Source: JBGOUV01 sp041477815 (GTDB lineage Bacteria > Acidobacteriota > Terriglobia > Bryobacterales > JACQDG01). Taken from it: a stretch of DNA of 10,293 nt. Below are positions 1-7,539 of this stretch, in pieces. Location: contig JBGOUV010000254.1 of assembly GCA_041477815.1 (NCBI GenBank), positions 1 through 10,293 on the forward strand, in the 5' to 3' direction. The notes beneath the pieces are model-generated. The model did not search any database and had not been told where the DNA came from. It worked only from the letters and a program-made list of their open reading frames with translations. Position 1 is the first letter of the stretch, and each line of letters opens with the position of its first letter. A program made the position numbers and the translations under genes.

Positions 1-26
1 ACGGTGAGTTGTGGCGCCGCCGCCGT

Positions 27-263
27 CTATACCATCCCCGGTATCCCATTCACCAAGACGGAAATGGGAACGGTGCTGGGCTGCTGCAGCGTCAGGTCGC
101 GCCCCAGTATGGCCGCCAGCGTACCGGGAGCCAGCAGCGTCTCCCCAGAAGCCAGATTCGCCACCGCCGAAATGCTGGGAGGCGGCTGGAGAGCGGGCGA
201 CTGCGCTACCAACCCGCTGGACAGGCCAAAGCACCAGGCGACCCATGCAAACCGGAGCAGCAC
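27..263 (-). CDS. Exported Soli_cterm-like protein, probably cut short by an in-frame TAG
   Basis: A 78-codon reading frame starts at GTG (263); the next upstream in-frame codon of note is a TAA at 276-278, so there is little room for an earlier start. Residues 1-20 look like a signal peptide (MLLRFAWVAWCFGLSSGLVA, then QSPA). Residues ~28-78 resemble the first half of the Solibacter-enriched TIGR03437 domain: 'ISAVANLAS', then 'LAPGTLAAILGRDL', then 'VLVNGIPGMV'. In that family the text after 'VNGIP' normally continues through a strand ending in a QIN/QLT-type motif. Here a TAG (27-29) follows GMV, yet the same frame beyond it reads T-A-A-A-P-Q-L-T to the window edge, which is the expected continuation. 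I infer a nonsense mutation, probably of a Tyr codon, or a sequence error. The function of the domain is unknown. No Shine-Dalgarno sequence is evident. Confidence 0.6.
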   Translation of the reverse strand: MLLRFAWVAWCFGLSSGLVAQSPALQPPPSISAVANLASGETLLAPGTLAAILGRDLTLQQPSTVPISVLVNGIPGMV

Positions 264-411
264 TGCACAGTAGTCTTACAGAGCAGTCGGCGAATGGCAA
301 GTGGGAGCCTGAAAATGACATATTTGTAACATGCCTCTAGGGCTGACTCCCCGGCCCCGCGTGGGTCGTGGCCCGCCCTCCCTACCAGAATCTGCTATCG
401 TCTCAATAGCT
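264..411. other. Divergent intergenic region
   Basis: This 148-bp gap separates the minus-strand exported protein from the plus-strand TPR gene. The left half is comparatively AT-rich (around 311-332, containing TGACATATTTGTAACATG) and could hold the promoter of the minus-strand gene, but I see no convincing -35/-10 pair there. The right half holds the extended -10 candidate listed separately. An ATG at 331 is in frame with the TPR gene but is not favoured as its start. I see no RNA gene or terminator hairpin. Confidence 0.4.
393..401 (+). promoter_or_regulatory. Extended -10 promoter element for the TPR gene
   Basis: TGCTATCGT fits an extended -10 box (TGn followed by TATCGT, four of six matches to TATAAT). 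Its last base lies 10 nt before the ATG at 412, so transcription would begin at or a few bases before the start codon and give a nearly leaderless message. No -35 match is obvious, which is tolerated for TGn promoters. The identical nine bases occur on the minus strand at 9653-9661, 9 nt before another start codon, which strengthens the call. Confidence 0.5.
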
Positions 412-1449
412 ATGAGCCCGCCCCGCACCTTTGCTGTCGCACTGCTGGTTTGCCTGGCCGCGGCCGCCGAGGACGCCGGTTCGCTGCGCCGCCAGGGCCG
501 CTACGCCGAAGCCGAAGTAATGCTCCGGCAGGCGCTCCAGGACCGTCCCGAGGACGCCCGGCTCTTACTGGATCTGGGCGCCGTGCTGTTCCTCCAGAAC
601 CGCCTGCCCGACGCCCAGGACGCCCTCCAGCGCTCGCTCGCTTGGCAGGAAACGGTCCCGGCCCTGGCTACCCTCGCCCGTCTCTACCAGGCCTTAGAGA
701 GACCTAACGAGGCGGAGGTGGTGCTGCTGCGCGTCATTGCCCTCCGGGAAGCGCCGGACGAGCTGCAGGAGCTGGCCCGCTTCTACCTGCGCCAGGAGCG
801 CTGGGCGGTGGCCGAGCCGCGGCTGCGCCGCGCGCTGGAGCTGCTCGAAACCCAGCACGGTCCGGACCACCAGAGCCTGCTGCCGCCACTCGACATCCTG
901 GCCGCGGTCTGCCAGAAGCTCGAGCGTCCCACCGAAGCCGAGACTCTGTTTCGCCGCGCCCTGGCCCTTCGGGAGAACCAGTTCGGACCTATGCATCAGG
1001 ACGTAGCGTCGACCCTGGACAGCCTGGGCGCCCTGGTCTACGACCAGCGCCGTTTTCCCGAAGCGGAAGCCCTCTACGCCCGCTCGCTGGAGATCTGGAT
1101 ACTGTTGCTGGGCGCGGACCATCCCCTGATGGCCAGCCACTTCGAGTCGCTCGCCGCCGCCCTGGCTGGAGAGGGCAAACACGCCGAAGCCGAGCAGCAG
1201 TACCGCAAGGCCCTGGCCATCCGCGAGACGGGCGTGGTGCGCAACGGCCACAATGTAGCGCTCCTACTCGAAGCGCAGGGAAAACCGCGGGAAGCGGCGG
1301 CGCTCTATCGCTCGCACCAGCCGCTATGGGAGCGCCTGCCGGCCGATTCCCCGCTGCGCAAGGCGGTCAAGGTTGCGGCGGAACGGGTGTCCGGACCTCG
1401 CGGCGGCGGACGGGCTGGAGCGTCCCGGAAGCCAGGGCCCGGGCGTTGA
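412..1449 (+). CDS. Exported tetratricopeptide-repeat (TPR) protein
   Basis: A 345-residue protein starts at ATG 412. The frame is open back to an ATG at 331, but the 27 extra residues are Pro/Arg-rich and precede the signal peptide, and an extended -10 box lies at 393-401, so 412 is preferred. Residues 1-20 (MSPPRTFAVALLVCLAAAAE) form a plausible signal peptide. The rest is mostly helical TPR units with the usual small and aromatic positions, for example 'GRYAEAEVMLRQAL', 'ERPTEAETLFRRALALRE', 'RRFPEAEALYARSLEIW' and 'GKHAEAEQQYRKALAIRE'. The later repeats have the longer 42-residue spacing with 'GPDH/GADHP' loops seen in kinesin-light-chain-type (TPR_12) arrays. TPR arrays bind partner proteins; no catalytic motif is visible, and the partner is unknown. 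The last ~28 codons overlap the 3' end of the convergent minus-strand gene, and the C-terminal tail is low-complexity Gly/Arg/Pro. Confidence 0.85.
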   Translation: MSPPRTFAVALLVCLAAAAEDAGSLRRQGRYAEAEVMLRQALQDRPEDARLLLDLGAVLFLQNRLPDAQDALQRSLAWQETVPALATLARLYQALERPNEAEVVLLRVIALREAPDELQELARFYLRQERWAVAEPRLRRALELLETQHGPDHQSLLPPLDILAAVCQKLERPTEAETLFRRALALRENQFGPMHQDVASTLDSLGALVYDQRRFPEAEALYARSLEIWILLLGADHPLMASHFESLAAALAGEGKHAEAEQQYRKALAIRETGVVRNGHNVALLLEAQGKPREAAALYRSHQPLWERLPADSPLRKAVKVAAERVSGPRGGGRAGASRKPGPGR

Positions 1450-3811
1450 CGTCGGCCTGGCCGTCCAGGCTCACCGCCAGGGAGTTCTCGGCCGGATTCT
1501 GATCGAGCGTCCAGCGGAGTCGCGCCCACCCGCGGCTGTCGGTCACTAGCGTGGCCGGGGCCACCTTGCCCGAGCCGCTGGCTGTCGCATTGATAGATAG
1601 ACCGGGATAAGGCAGAAAGTTCTCGTCGCGGATACGGAAAACCAGCTCTTCAGGAAGCGGAAGGCCGGGGCCGCCGGAGGGCTCCCGCTCGGGCGCCCGC
1701 AGGATCAGGCCGAAGCTGAGGGCCAGGTTCCAGAGGTGCTCCATCCGCAGGCCGGCCGTGGAGGCCCGGACGCTGAGCTGCGCCCGCGAGCTATCATAGG
1801 AATCATCAGGACCCCTGGCGGTCAGCTCGGCCACGCCGGTGGCGTTGGCCGTGATGGTGAACTCGGCCGAGCGCTGGCCGGCCGGAATCGTGACCGACCC
1901 CGGGACGGAGACCTGGCTCCCGGAAGCGGCCAGGCTGACGGCCACGGGCGCCGCCGCCGGGGCGCCCAGCGAGACCGTGGCGGTGATGGAGCGGCCCTGG
2001 ATCAGCCCGGCCGCCGGCCACACCGATAACGCCACCTGCTTCACCAGACGCGTTTGGGCGGTGGCCCGGTTGTCCACCGCAGCGGCGAAGAAGGTCTCCC
2101 AGGCGGCGCGGTACCGCTCCAGCTTGGCGATTTCGGCGGCGGTGGGCGTGGTGCCCGGAGGCACCAGCGATACAAAGCCGAAGCGGAACGTCTTCGGGGA
2201 AACCGACTTGTCGGGAAGGCGCGCCCCTTCAGCGGCCACGATCATGGGCACGGTGACGTCGAAGCGCGTCCCGTCGAACAGGATACCGGCCTGCGGGCCG
2301 TGCGCGGGCGGGAAGTCGATCGAGCGCGGCGGGCGCACCAGGAAGGTCGGCGGCACTTCTTCGGCCGAGCGCAGGCCCATCAGGTATTGGTCCAGAGCGC
2401 TGTAGCGCTTGACGATCTCCGTAGTCTCGAAGCGCGGCGTTTGTCCCGCGCCCTTGTCCGTGATCTGGTTGCCCTCGATGAAGGAGGCGTCGGTGTTCAG
2501 GTAGAAGCTCCAGTGAGCGTTGTCGCGGCCGAGCAGCTCAGCGGACGCGCGGTTGGTGGCGGGATCGACAAACAAGGTGTAGGCGCCGAAGCGGTGACCC
2601 GCCTCCTGGCCCAGGATGGTCAGAACCGAGTTGCGCCCGCAGGAGGTCCCGGGCGGGACGATGCCGGCAGGATCGTCCGGGTAGCGGCCCAGCGGGCCCA
2701 TGTAGATCATGGTCTGCAGGCGGCCAGCCGAGCCGGCGTCGCGCGTGCCGTCGAACTCCGCGGCCAAGTTGAATGCGAGCAGCCCGATCCCGTAGGCCCA
2801 GTTGCGGATCACCACCGCATCGGCGCACTCCGAAAACTCCCGCTGGCCAGTATTGAAAATCACTAAGTAATCATAGGCATCTTCATGATTGCGATAGAAC
2901 TTCTTGGCCAGGGAGTTGCGGTCGAACGCGTCGTCGGCGGCGAACTCCTCCACCAGGGCGTTGCCGATCACCGCCGGATCGGCCCTGGAGAGGTCCACAA
3001 AGGTCACCTGATCGACCCGAGTGGCCCCGCCCGGGGCCAGGCCGACCACGCCCAGCGGGGCGTCGGGTCCCACTGCCGCGGCGGTCACGGCGACGGTGCG
3101 GAAGTGCACCTCGATGTGACCATCCGGGTAGAGCATAAGCTGGAACGTCTGGCGCGCGACCGTTGGTCCGGGCCGGTCGGCGTAGAACGGGACATTATTC
3201 CAGGTGACTACAAAGCGCGTGGCGGTGGCGACGTAGCTGATAGTAGCGTCGGGCTGGGAGGGATCCAGATCGACGAAAAGAGCGGCCACCCGCGGAGGGC
3301 CGGTGACCAGGCGCACGAAGTCGCGCGGGTCGGACGACGACTCGGCCTGGCCGAACGTCACGTTGCCGTCCGAGTGCACGAAGACGCTGTTGTAGCGCTG
3401 GCCGTAGAAGGGGAAGGCGAACGGCAGCGGCGCTTCCTTGGCGTCGTCGTCCCCCAGCGTGAGCGCCGTGCCGCGGGCGGCGTCCTGGTCGAACCGCAGT
3501 GCCCCCGAGCTATAGGTGTACTGAGTGGCGTTGGATCCCTGGGCCCGGAACTCGACGGTCTTCTGATCGAGGTCGAAGCCGCCGCTGACCACCACGCCGT
3601 CGGTATCGTCGAGGACCGCGATGTTCCCCTGGTCGGGCAGGACCGCGGGAACGCCGGATTCGCGGGCGGCGTCGACCGACGCGCGCTTAGCCTCGCGGGC
3701 GCGGTGGCGGACCAGCTCGACGGCGAAGTCCTTGCGGTGGGTGGAGCCGTTGGTGCGGCCCCAGGCGGGCAGAGTGGTGCACATGAGGAGTGCTAATAAG
3801 ATACGATTCAT
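1367..3811 (-). CDS. Large exported protein: nidogen-like region, degenerate metallopeptidase-like domain, two Ig-like domains
   Basis: An 814-residue protein starts at ATG 3811, overlapping the aldehyde dehydrogenase stop by 4 bases (ATGA). Residues 1-18 (MNRILLALLMCTTLPAWG) are a signal peptide. Residues ~128-275 resemble a NIDO-like extracellular domain ('PFYGQRYNSVFVHSDGNVTFG', split here as PFYG..Y plus HSDGNVTFG, then 'AALFVDLDP', 'FVVTWNNV'). Residues ~310-580 resemble a family of secreted hypothetical proteins I recall from acidobacteria and myxobacteria, with 'ILGQEAGHRFGAY' (398-410), 'NAHWSFYLNTDASFIEGN' (431-448) and 'YSALDQYLMGL' (470-480). The QEAGH at 402-406 aligns by eye with a zincin HExxH but has Gln for the first His, so peptidase activity is uncertain. 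Residues ~590-682 and ~715-793 are bacterial Ig-like domains, the second Big_1/invasin-like ('VFRIRDENFLPYPGLSI' then 'VTDSRGWARLRWTL'). It is probably secreted or surface-exposed and is the last gene of the operon. Its C-terminal tail overlaps the convergent TPR gene by 83 bp. Confidence 0.8.
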   Translation of the reverse strand: MNRILLALLMCTTLPAWGRTNGSTHRKDFAVELVRHRAREAKRASVDAARESGVPAVLPDQGNIAVLDDTDGVVVSGGFDLDQKTVEFRAQGSNATQYTYSSGALRFDQDAARGTALTLGDDDAKEAPLPFAFPFYGQRYNSVFVHSDGNVTFGQAESSSDPRDFVRLVTGPPRVAALFVDLDPSQPDATISYVATATRFVVTWNNVPFYADRPGPTVARQTFQLMLYPDGHIEVHFRTVAVTAAAVGPDAPLGVVGLAPGGATRVDQVTFVDLSRADPAVIGNALVEEFAADDAFDRNSLAKKFYRNHEDAYDYLVIFNTGQREFSECADAVVIRNWAYGIGLLAFNLAAEFDGTRDAGSAGRLQTMIYMGPLGRYPDDPAGIVPPGTSCGRNSVLTILGQEAGHRFGAYTLFVDPATNRASAELLGRDNAHWSFYLNTDASFIEGNQITDKGAGQTPRFETTEIVKRYSALDQYLMGLRSAEEVPPTFLVRPPRSIDFPPAHGPQAGILFDGTRFDVTVPMIVAAEGARLPDKSVSPKTFRFGFVSLVPPGTTPTAAEIAKLERYRAAWETFFAAAVDNRATAQTRLVKQVALSVWPAAGLIQGRSITATVSLGAPAAAPVAVSLAASGSQVSVPGSVTIPAGQRSAEFTITANATGVAELTARGPDDSYDSSRAQLSVRASTAGLRMEHLWNLALSFGLILRAPEREPSGGPGLPLPEELVFRIRDENFLPYPGLSINATASGSGKVAPATLVTDSRGWARLRWTLDQNPAENSLAVSLDGQADVNARALASGTLQPVRRREVRTPVPPQP

Positions 3812-5220
3812 AGGTGCATTACGACCATCTTCAATTCGGTCATTTCCTGGACGGCGTAGCGGGGGCCTTCCTTGCCGAAGCCGCTTTCCTTCAGACCCCC
3901 GTAGGGCATCAAGTCGGCGCGCCACTGCGGTCCCCAGTTGATATGGATATTGCCGCTTTCTATCTCGCGGGCGAAGCGCATGGCCGCCTCCAGGCTGCTG
4001 GTGAAGACGGCGGCGGAGAGCCCGTAGCGGCTGTCGTTGGCCAGGGCGATGGCCTCGTCGACCGAAGCAGCCGGGGTGACGGCGACCGCCGGGCCGAACA
4101 ATTCGTCGCGCGAAAGCTTGGCGTCGGGGTGGACGTCGGCGACGATGGTCGGGGCATGCATGGCGCCCTCGCGCCCGCCGCCGGTGACTAGCCGCGCGCC
4201 GGCGGCGACGGCCTCCCGGACCCACGCCTCCACGCGGCCGGCGTCGGCTTCGCGGATCATCGGTCCCATCTTGGTCTGCTCGTCGAGCGGGTTGCCGGTC
4301 GAGATGGCCTCCACCTTCGGTTTGAGCGCGTCGATCAGGTCGCCGTAGACGGCGCGCAGCGGAATGATCCGCTGGGCCGAGATGCAGACCTGGCCGGCAT
4401 TGGCAAAGCCGGTGCTGGCGATGGCTTGGGCGGCTTTTTGGAGGTCGGCGTCGGGCAGGATGATCACGGGCGAATTACTGCCTAGCTCCATCGTCACTTT
4501 CTTCAAACCCGCCGTTTTACAAATCCTCTCGCCTATGTCGCGGCTGCCGGTAAAGGTAATCTTCCTTACGCGGGGATCGGCGCAGATGAGATCGCCGATC
4601 TCGCCGCCCGAGCCGGTCACGCACTGGACGCCCTCGGCCGGGATGCCCGCTTCGAGCAGGATCTTGGCCAGCTTGAGCGCCGAGAGCGGCGTATCGGTGG
4701 CGGGCTTGATGATCACGCTGTTGCCGGCGGCGAGCGCCGGACCCACCTTGTGAACCACCAGGTTCAGCGGGAAGTTGAAGGGGCTGATGGCGGCGACGAC
4801 GCCGCAGGGAACGCGGATGGTGAAGCCGAAGCGGTTGCCCGTGCCGGGCGCGCCGTCGAGCGGGACGACCTCGCCGGAGAGTCGCTTGGCCTCTTCGGCC
4901 GAGTCGGTCATCGTGGCTACGGCGCGTGACACCTCGAAGCGCGCCTCGGCCAGGATCTTGCCTTCTTCGAGCGTGATGGTGCGGGCCAGCTCGTCGGCGC
5001 GGGCCTCCAGGATCTCGGCGGCCTTCTTCAGGCGCAGGTAGCGCTCATACCCTGGCATCCGGCGCATGGTCGCGGCGCCGCGGGCGGCGAAAGCCAGGGC
5101 GCGCTCGACGTCCGCCGCCCGGGCGCGCGGTACGGCGTCGACGATGGAGTTATCGAAAGGGTTGTGAACGGGGATCTCAGAGGCCGCGGCTACCCATTCT
5201 CCCGCCACCAGCATTCTCAT
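3808..5220 (-). CDS. NAD(P)-dependent aldehyde dehydrogenase (ALDH superfamily)
   Basis: A 470-residue protein of normal ALDH length. It should oxidise an aldehyde to the carboxylate with NAD(P)+ in the cytoplasm; no signal peptide is present. All key positions are visible: oxyanion-hole Asn149 in 'SPFNFPLN', cofactor Lys172 in 'IIKPATDTP', 'FTGSRDIG' (223-230), general base Glu245 in 'MELGSNSP', nucleophile Cys279 in 'NAGQVCISAQR', and Glu373 in 'DELFGP'. The sequence recalls lactaldehyde / phosphonoacetaldehyde / non-phosphorylating glyceraldehyde-3-phosphate dehydrogenase branches, but the substrate cannot be fixed by eye. The start ATG (5220) shares its A with the upstream TAA (TAATG), and an AAGGTG Shine-Dalgarno-like sequence lies 8 nt upstream inside the aminotransferase gene. 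The open frame extends much further upstream only as a shadow of that gene. Its 3' end overlaps the next gene by 4 bases. Confidence 0.93.
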   Translation of the reverse strand: MRMLVAGEWVAAASEIPVHNPFDNSIVDAVPRARAADVERALAFAARGAATMRRMPGYERYLRLKKAAEILEARADELARTITLEEGKILAEARFEVSRAVATMTDSAEEAKRLSGEVVPLDGAPGTGNRFGFTIRVPCGVVAAISPFNFPLNLVVHKVGPALAAGNSVIIKPATDTPLSALKLAKILLEAGIPAEGVQCVTGSGGEIGDLICADPRVRKITFTGSRDIGERICKTAGLKKVTMELGSNSPVIILPDADLQKAAQAIASTGFANAGQVCISAQRIIPLRAVYGDLIDALKPKVEAISTGNPLDEQTKMGPMIREADAGRVEAWVREAVAAGARLVTGGGREGAMHAPTIVADVHPDAKLSRDELFGPAVAVTPAASVDEAIALANDSRYGLSAAVFTSSLEAAMRFAREIESGNIHINWGPQWRADLMPYGGLKESGFGKEGPRYAVQEMTELKMVVMHL

Positions 5221-6470
5221 TACGCCAGCACCTTTTCCATGGCCGAGCTGAAAGTGTCCACCTCTTCGAGTGTCGTATAAATGTTGGCGGTAATGCGCAG
5301 GCCGCTGTACTCGTCGCTGGAAATCGGGACGATCAGGATGTGGTGCTTCTCCCACATCGTGGCGGCAACCTTGGCCGGGTCGATGCCTTCCAGGCCGAGG
5401 AAGCCCAGGCCGCAGGATTGGGCGGGGTCGGGGCTGTGGAGGAGCTTCGTCTTGGGGAGGCGGGCCAGGCGCTGGGCCCAGCGGTCGCGCAGATAGCGCA
5501 GGCGCGCGGCCTTGCGCTCCACGCCGATCGACTCGTGGAAAGTCAGGGCCTCGCTGATAGCGTTGTGATTGGCCGCCGGATGGGTGCCGATCTCCTCGAA
5601 CTTGCGGATGTCGTTGCGGTGGGCCTCCGGCGCAGCCATCAGCGGCCACAGCGCCGGGATCTTGGCCTTGCGGACATAGAGAAACCCGGTGCCGTGCGGG
5701 GCCAGCAGCCACTTGTGGAGGCTGGTGCCGTAGAAGTCGCAGTCGAGGTCCTCGTGCTTGAAGGGGAAGTGGGCGAAGGCGTGGGCGCCGTCGACGATGA
5801 CCTCGATGTTGCGCTGCCGGGCCATCTGGCAGATCTTCTTCACCGGGAAAATCTGGCCGGTGCGGTTGGTGATGTGGCACAACAGCAGGACGCGGGTGCG
5901 TGGGGTGATGGCGCGCTCGAAGCGCTCGGCCAGGTCGTCCAGGCTCGGCGGCGGGACGGGGAAGCGCAGAAACTTGAGGACGATCTTGTCGCGGCGCTCC
6001 CGCTGCTGCCAGGTCGTAATCATGCGCGGGTAGTCCTGCGTGGTGGTGAGGACTTCGTCGCCGGGCTGGAGGTCGAGGCCGAGCTGGCAGATCTCCAGGG
6101 ACTCGCTGGCGTTGCGGCTGATGGCCAGCTCCTCGGGGTCGCAGCCGAAGGCCCGGGCCAGGCCGCGGCGGACCGACTCTATCTGGGGCTCCAGCACCCG
6201 CCACATGTTGTGGACCGGGGCCATGTTGCTGAACTCCAGGTAGCGGCGCATGGCGTCCTGGACGATGCGCGGCGAGGGGCTGACGCCGCCGTTGTTCAGG
6301 TTGATGATGTTGCGGTCGACGGTGAAGGCGGACCGGATCTCGGCCCAGTAGTCTTCGTCGGCGGCTACGGACTCGGGGGAGCGGTCCTTGACGTAGCGGG
6401 TGGCGTTTTGGGCCACCGCGATAGAGGTCGCGTGGAGGGCGGCGGTGCGGAGAAAGTCACGGCGTCTCAT
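5220..6470 (-). CDS. Tat-exported class V aminotransferase-fold PLP enzyme
   Basis: A 416-residue protein of aminotransferase class V (cysteine desulfurase / isopenicillin-N-epimerase-like) fold type I. Residues 2-8 (RRRDFLR) followed by a short Ala-rich stretch ending 'AVA-QN' form a twin-arginine signal, so the enzyme is probably folded with PLP inside the cell and then exported. Visible PLP-site elements are 'NLNNGGVSPSP' (57-67), 'SRNASESLE' (118-126), the cofactor aspartate D227 with H230 in 'VDGAHAF', the Schiff-base lysine K253 in 'TSLHKWL', 'GTGFLYVR' (260-267) and a substrate-carboxylate-type arginine R392 in 'LRITANIY'. No cysteine-desulfurase active-loop cysteine is evident (C353 is in 'QSCGLGF'), so desulfurase activity is not implied. 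The natural substrate is unknown. It starts 4 nt after the upstream stop, with no clear Shine-Dalgarno, and its stop shares a base with the aldehyde dehydrogenase start. Confidence 0.9.
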   Translation of the reverse strand: MRRRDFLRTAALHATSIAVAQNATRYVKDRSPESVAADEDYWAEIRSAFTVDRNIINLNNGGVSPSPRIVQDAMRRYLEFSNMAPVHNMWRVLEPQIESVRRGLARAFGCDPEELAISRNASESLEICQLGLDLQPGDEVLTTTQDYPRMITTWQQRERRDKIVLKFLRFPVPPPSLDDLAERFERAITPRTRVLLLCHITNRTGQIFPVKKICQMARQRNIEVIVDGAHAFAHFPFKHEDLDCDFYGTSLHKWLLAPHGTGFLYVRKAKIPALWPLMAAPEAHRNDIRKFEEIGTHPAANHNAISEALTFHESIGVERKAARLRYLRDRWAQRLARLPKTKLLHSPDPAQSCGLGFLGLEGIDPAKVAATMWEKHHILIVPISSDEYSGLRITANIYTTLEEVDTFSSAMEKVLA

Positions 6471-6474
6471 GAAT

Positions 6475-7539
6475 TCACTGTAGCGCGGGGAACGCGGCGA
6501 GGCAACTATGGATCGTGTCGCAGCCCCCGGGGACGGCGGGCTTCAGGCGTGGGTATTGGCCATGACGGTCAACCAGGCCGAAGCCGTATTGCTCGGCCCC
6601 GGTGATGGTGGGGGCGCGGGGAGCGTCGAAGACCTGCCAGAGGACGATGTAGGGGCAGCCCCAATCGAGGGCCGCGCGCAGGGCGCTGAGCAGGCGCGGG
6701 AGGACTCCGCCGGTGGGGAGGTGCTCGTAGCGATCGCGGGCGAAGCCCAGCTCTCCCGCCGCTATGAATCGCTCGGCGAAGAGGCGGCGGCCAGTGTCGG
6801 AGAGGGAGGTTCGGGCGGCGGCGCGGATCTGGTCGAGGTCGCGCTTCAGGCGGACGCCGGTTGCGGCCGGGTCAACGTCGGGGTTCTGGGTCTGGTAGGG
6901 AGAGTTGATGGACTCGTAGGTCGAGTAAAGCAGCAGGTCGAAACGGACGCGGGGGACGACGCTGCGGAGGGCGTTGGTGCGGCCGTCGACGGTGAGGTTC
7001 ACCATAGAGATCTCAAACCCGTGGAGAATGCGGAGGCGGCGATCGGCGCGGCGGGCGGCGGTGATGGCCTGGTGGCGCGTGTTGGTCCAGGCGACCAGGT
7101 TCTCGACGGCGCGGCCGATCGAGCCGGTGTAGGCGGCAATCTCCTTCATCTTGTCGTCGGCCTCGGCATTGGTGAGGACGATGGTCTTAGGCCGGTCGCC
7201 GAAGCGGCGATAGAGGTCTTCGCAGAGCGCGGTGATCTGGCTGCGCTCGGCCTGGGCCTCGGCCTCGGACCAGGGACGCAGGAGGTTCAGGTCGTCGGGT
7301 CCGGCCCCGTAGTCGCGGGAGGTATAGGTCGTCATAATGATGGTGTCGAGGGCGGGGTCGGCGGCGATGGCGCGGTAGTCGGAGGGAAAGCGGGGGCCGA
7401 GGTAGAAGCGGAAAAGCCTGGCGCCGGCCGCGATGGTGCGGCGGCGGGCCTGGGTGAGGAGGTCAGCGGGGTCGCCCTGGACGGGGACGCCTACCCACTG
7501 GTAAAACCCAATCTGAGATGCCAGAAGGAGGGCAATCAC
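6475..7539 (-). CDS. Exported TIM-barrel protein, glycoside hydrolase clan GH-A-like
   Basis: A 354-residue protein starting with GTG at 7539, which overlaps the upstream stop as GTGA. The N-terminus (MIALLLASQIGF) is short and hydrophobic and could be a minimal signal peptide. The chain alternates predicted strands and helices like a (beta/alpha)8 barrel: 'GARLFRFYLG' (39-48), 'LDTIIMTTYTS' (64-74), 'KTIVLTNAEADD' (118-129), 'RLRILHGFEIS' (168-178), 'RFDLLLYSTYES' (199-210), 'IAAGELGFARD' (259-269) and 'PYIVLWQVFDAP' (296-307). In clan GH-A the acid/base Glu ends strand 4, often after Asn, and the nucleophile Glu ends strand 7; E126 in N-A-E and E263 in G-E-L-G sit where those would be. W301 and 'YGFGLVDRHGQYP' (318-330) also resemble the end of such barrels. 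I cannot assign a family or substrate. The position after the methyltransferase and ectodomain protein suggests glycan processing. Confidence 0.6.
   Translation of the reverse strand: MIALLLASQIGFYQWVGVPVQGDPADLLTQARRRTIAAGARLFRFYLGPRFPSDYRAIAADPALDTIIMTTYTSRDYGAGPDDLNLLRPWSEAEAQAERSQITALCEDLYRRFGDRPKTIVLTNAEADDKMKEIAAYTGSIGRAVENLVAWTNTRHQAITAARRADRRLRILHGFEISMVNLTVDGRTNALRSVVPRVRFDLLLYSTYESINSPYQTQNPDVDPAATGVRLKRDLDQIRAAARTSLSDTGRRLFAERFIAAGELGFARDRYEHLPTGGVLPRLLSALRAALDWGCPYIVLWQVFDAPRAPTITGAEQYGFGLVDRHGQYPRLKPAVPGGCDTIHSCLAAFPALQ

Noticed and set aside
27..29. TAG read as pyrrolysine or a suppressed stop
   Set aside because: Nothing in the window suggests stop recoding, and a single-base change from a Tyr codon is simpler.
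264..411. tRNA, small RNA or CRISPR in the only sizeable gap
   Set aside because: No cloverleaf, direct repeats or terminator hairpin could be seen in the 148 bp.
2885..3796. 303-codon plus-strand open frame
   Set aside because: Shadow of the large exported protein, whose domains are clear on the minus strand.
3808..6204. 798-codon frame reading into the aldehyde dehydrogenase from far upstream
   Set aside because: The extra N-terminal ~328 residues are a Pro/Arg-rich shadow of the aminotransferase gene; the ALDH starts normally at 5220.
5340..6605. 421-codon plus-strand open frame opposite the aminotransferase gene
   Set aside because: It mirrors the well-supported PLP enzyme, is Gly/Ala/Val/Glu-rich with no recognisable domain, and arises from high GC at third positions of the opposite strand.
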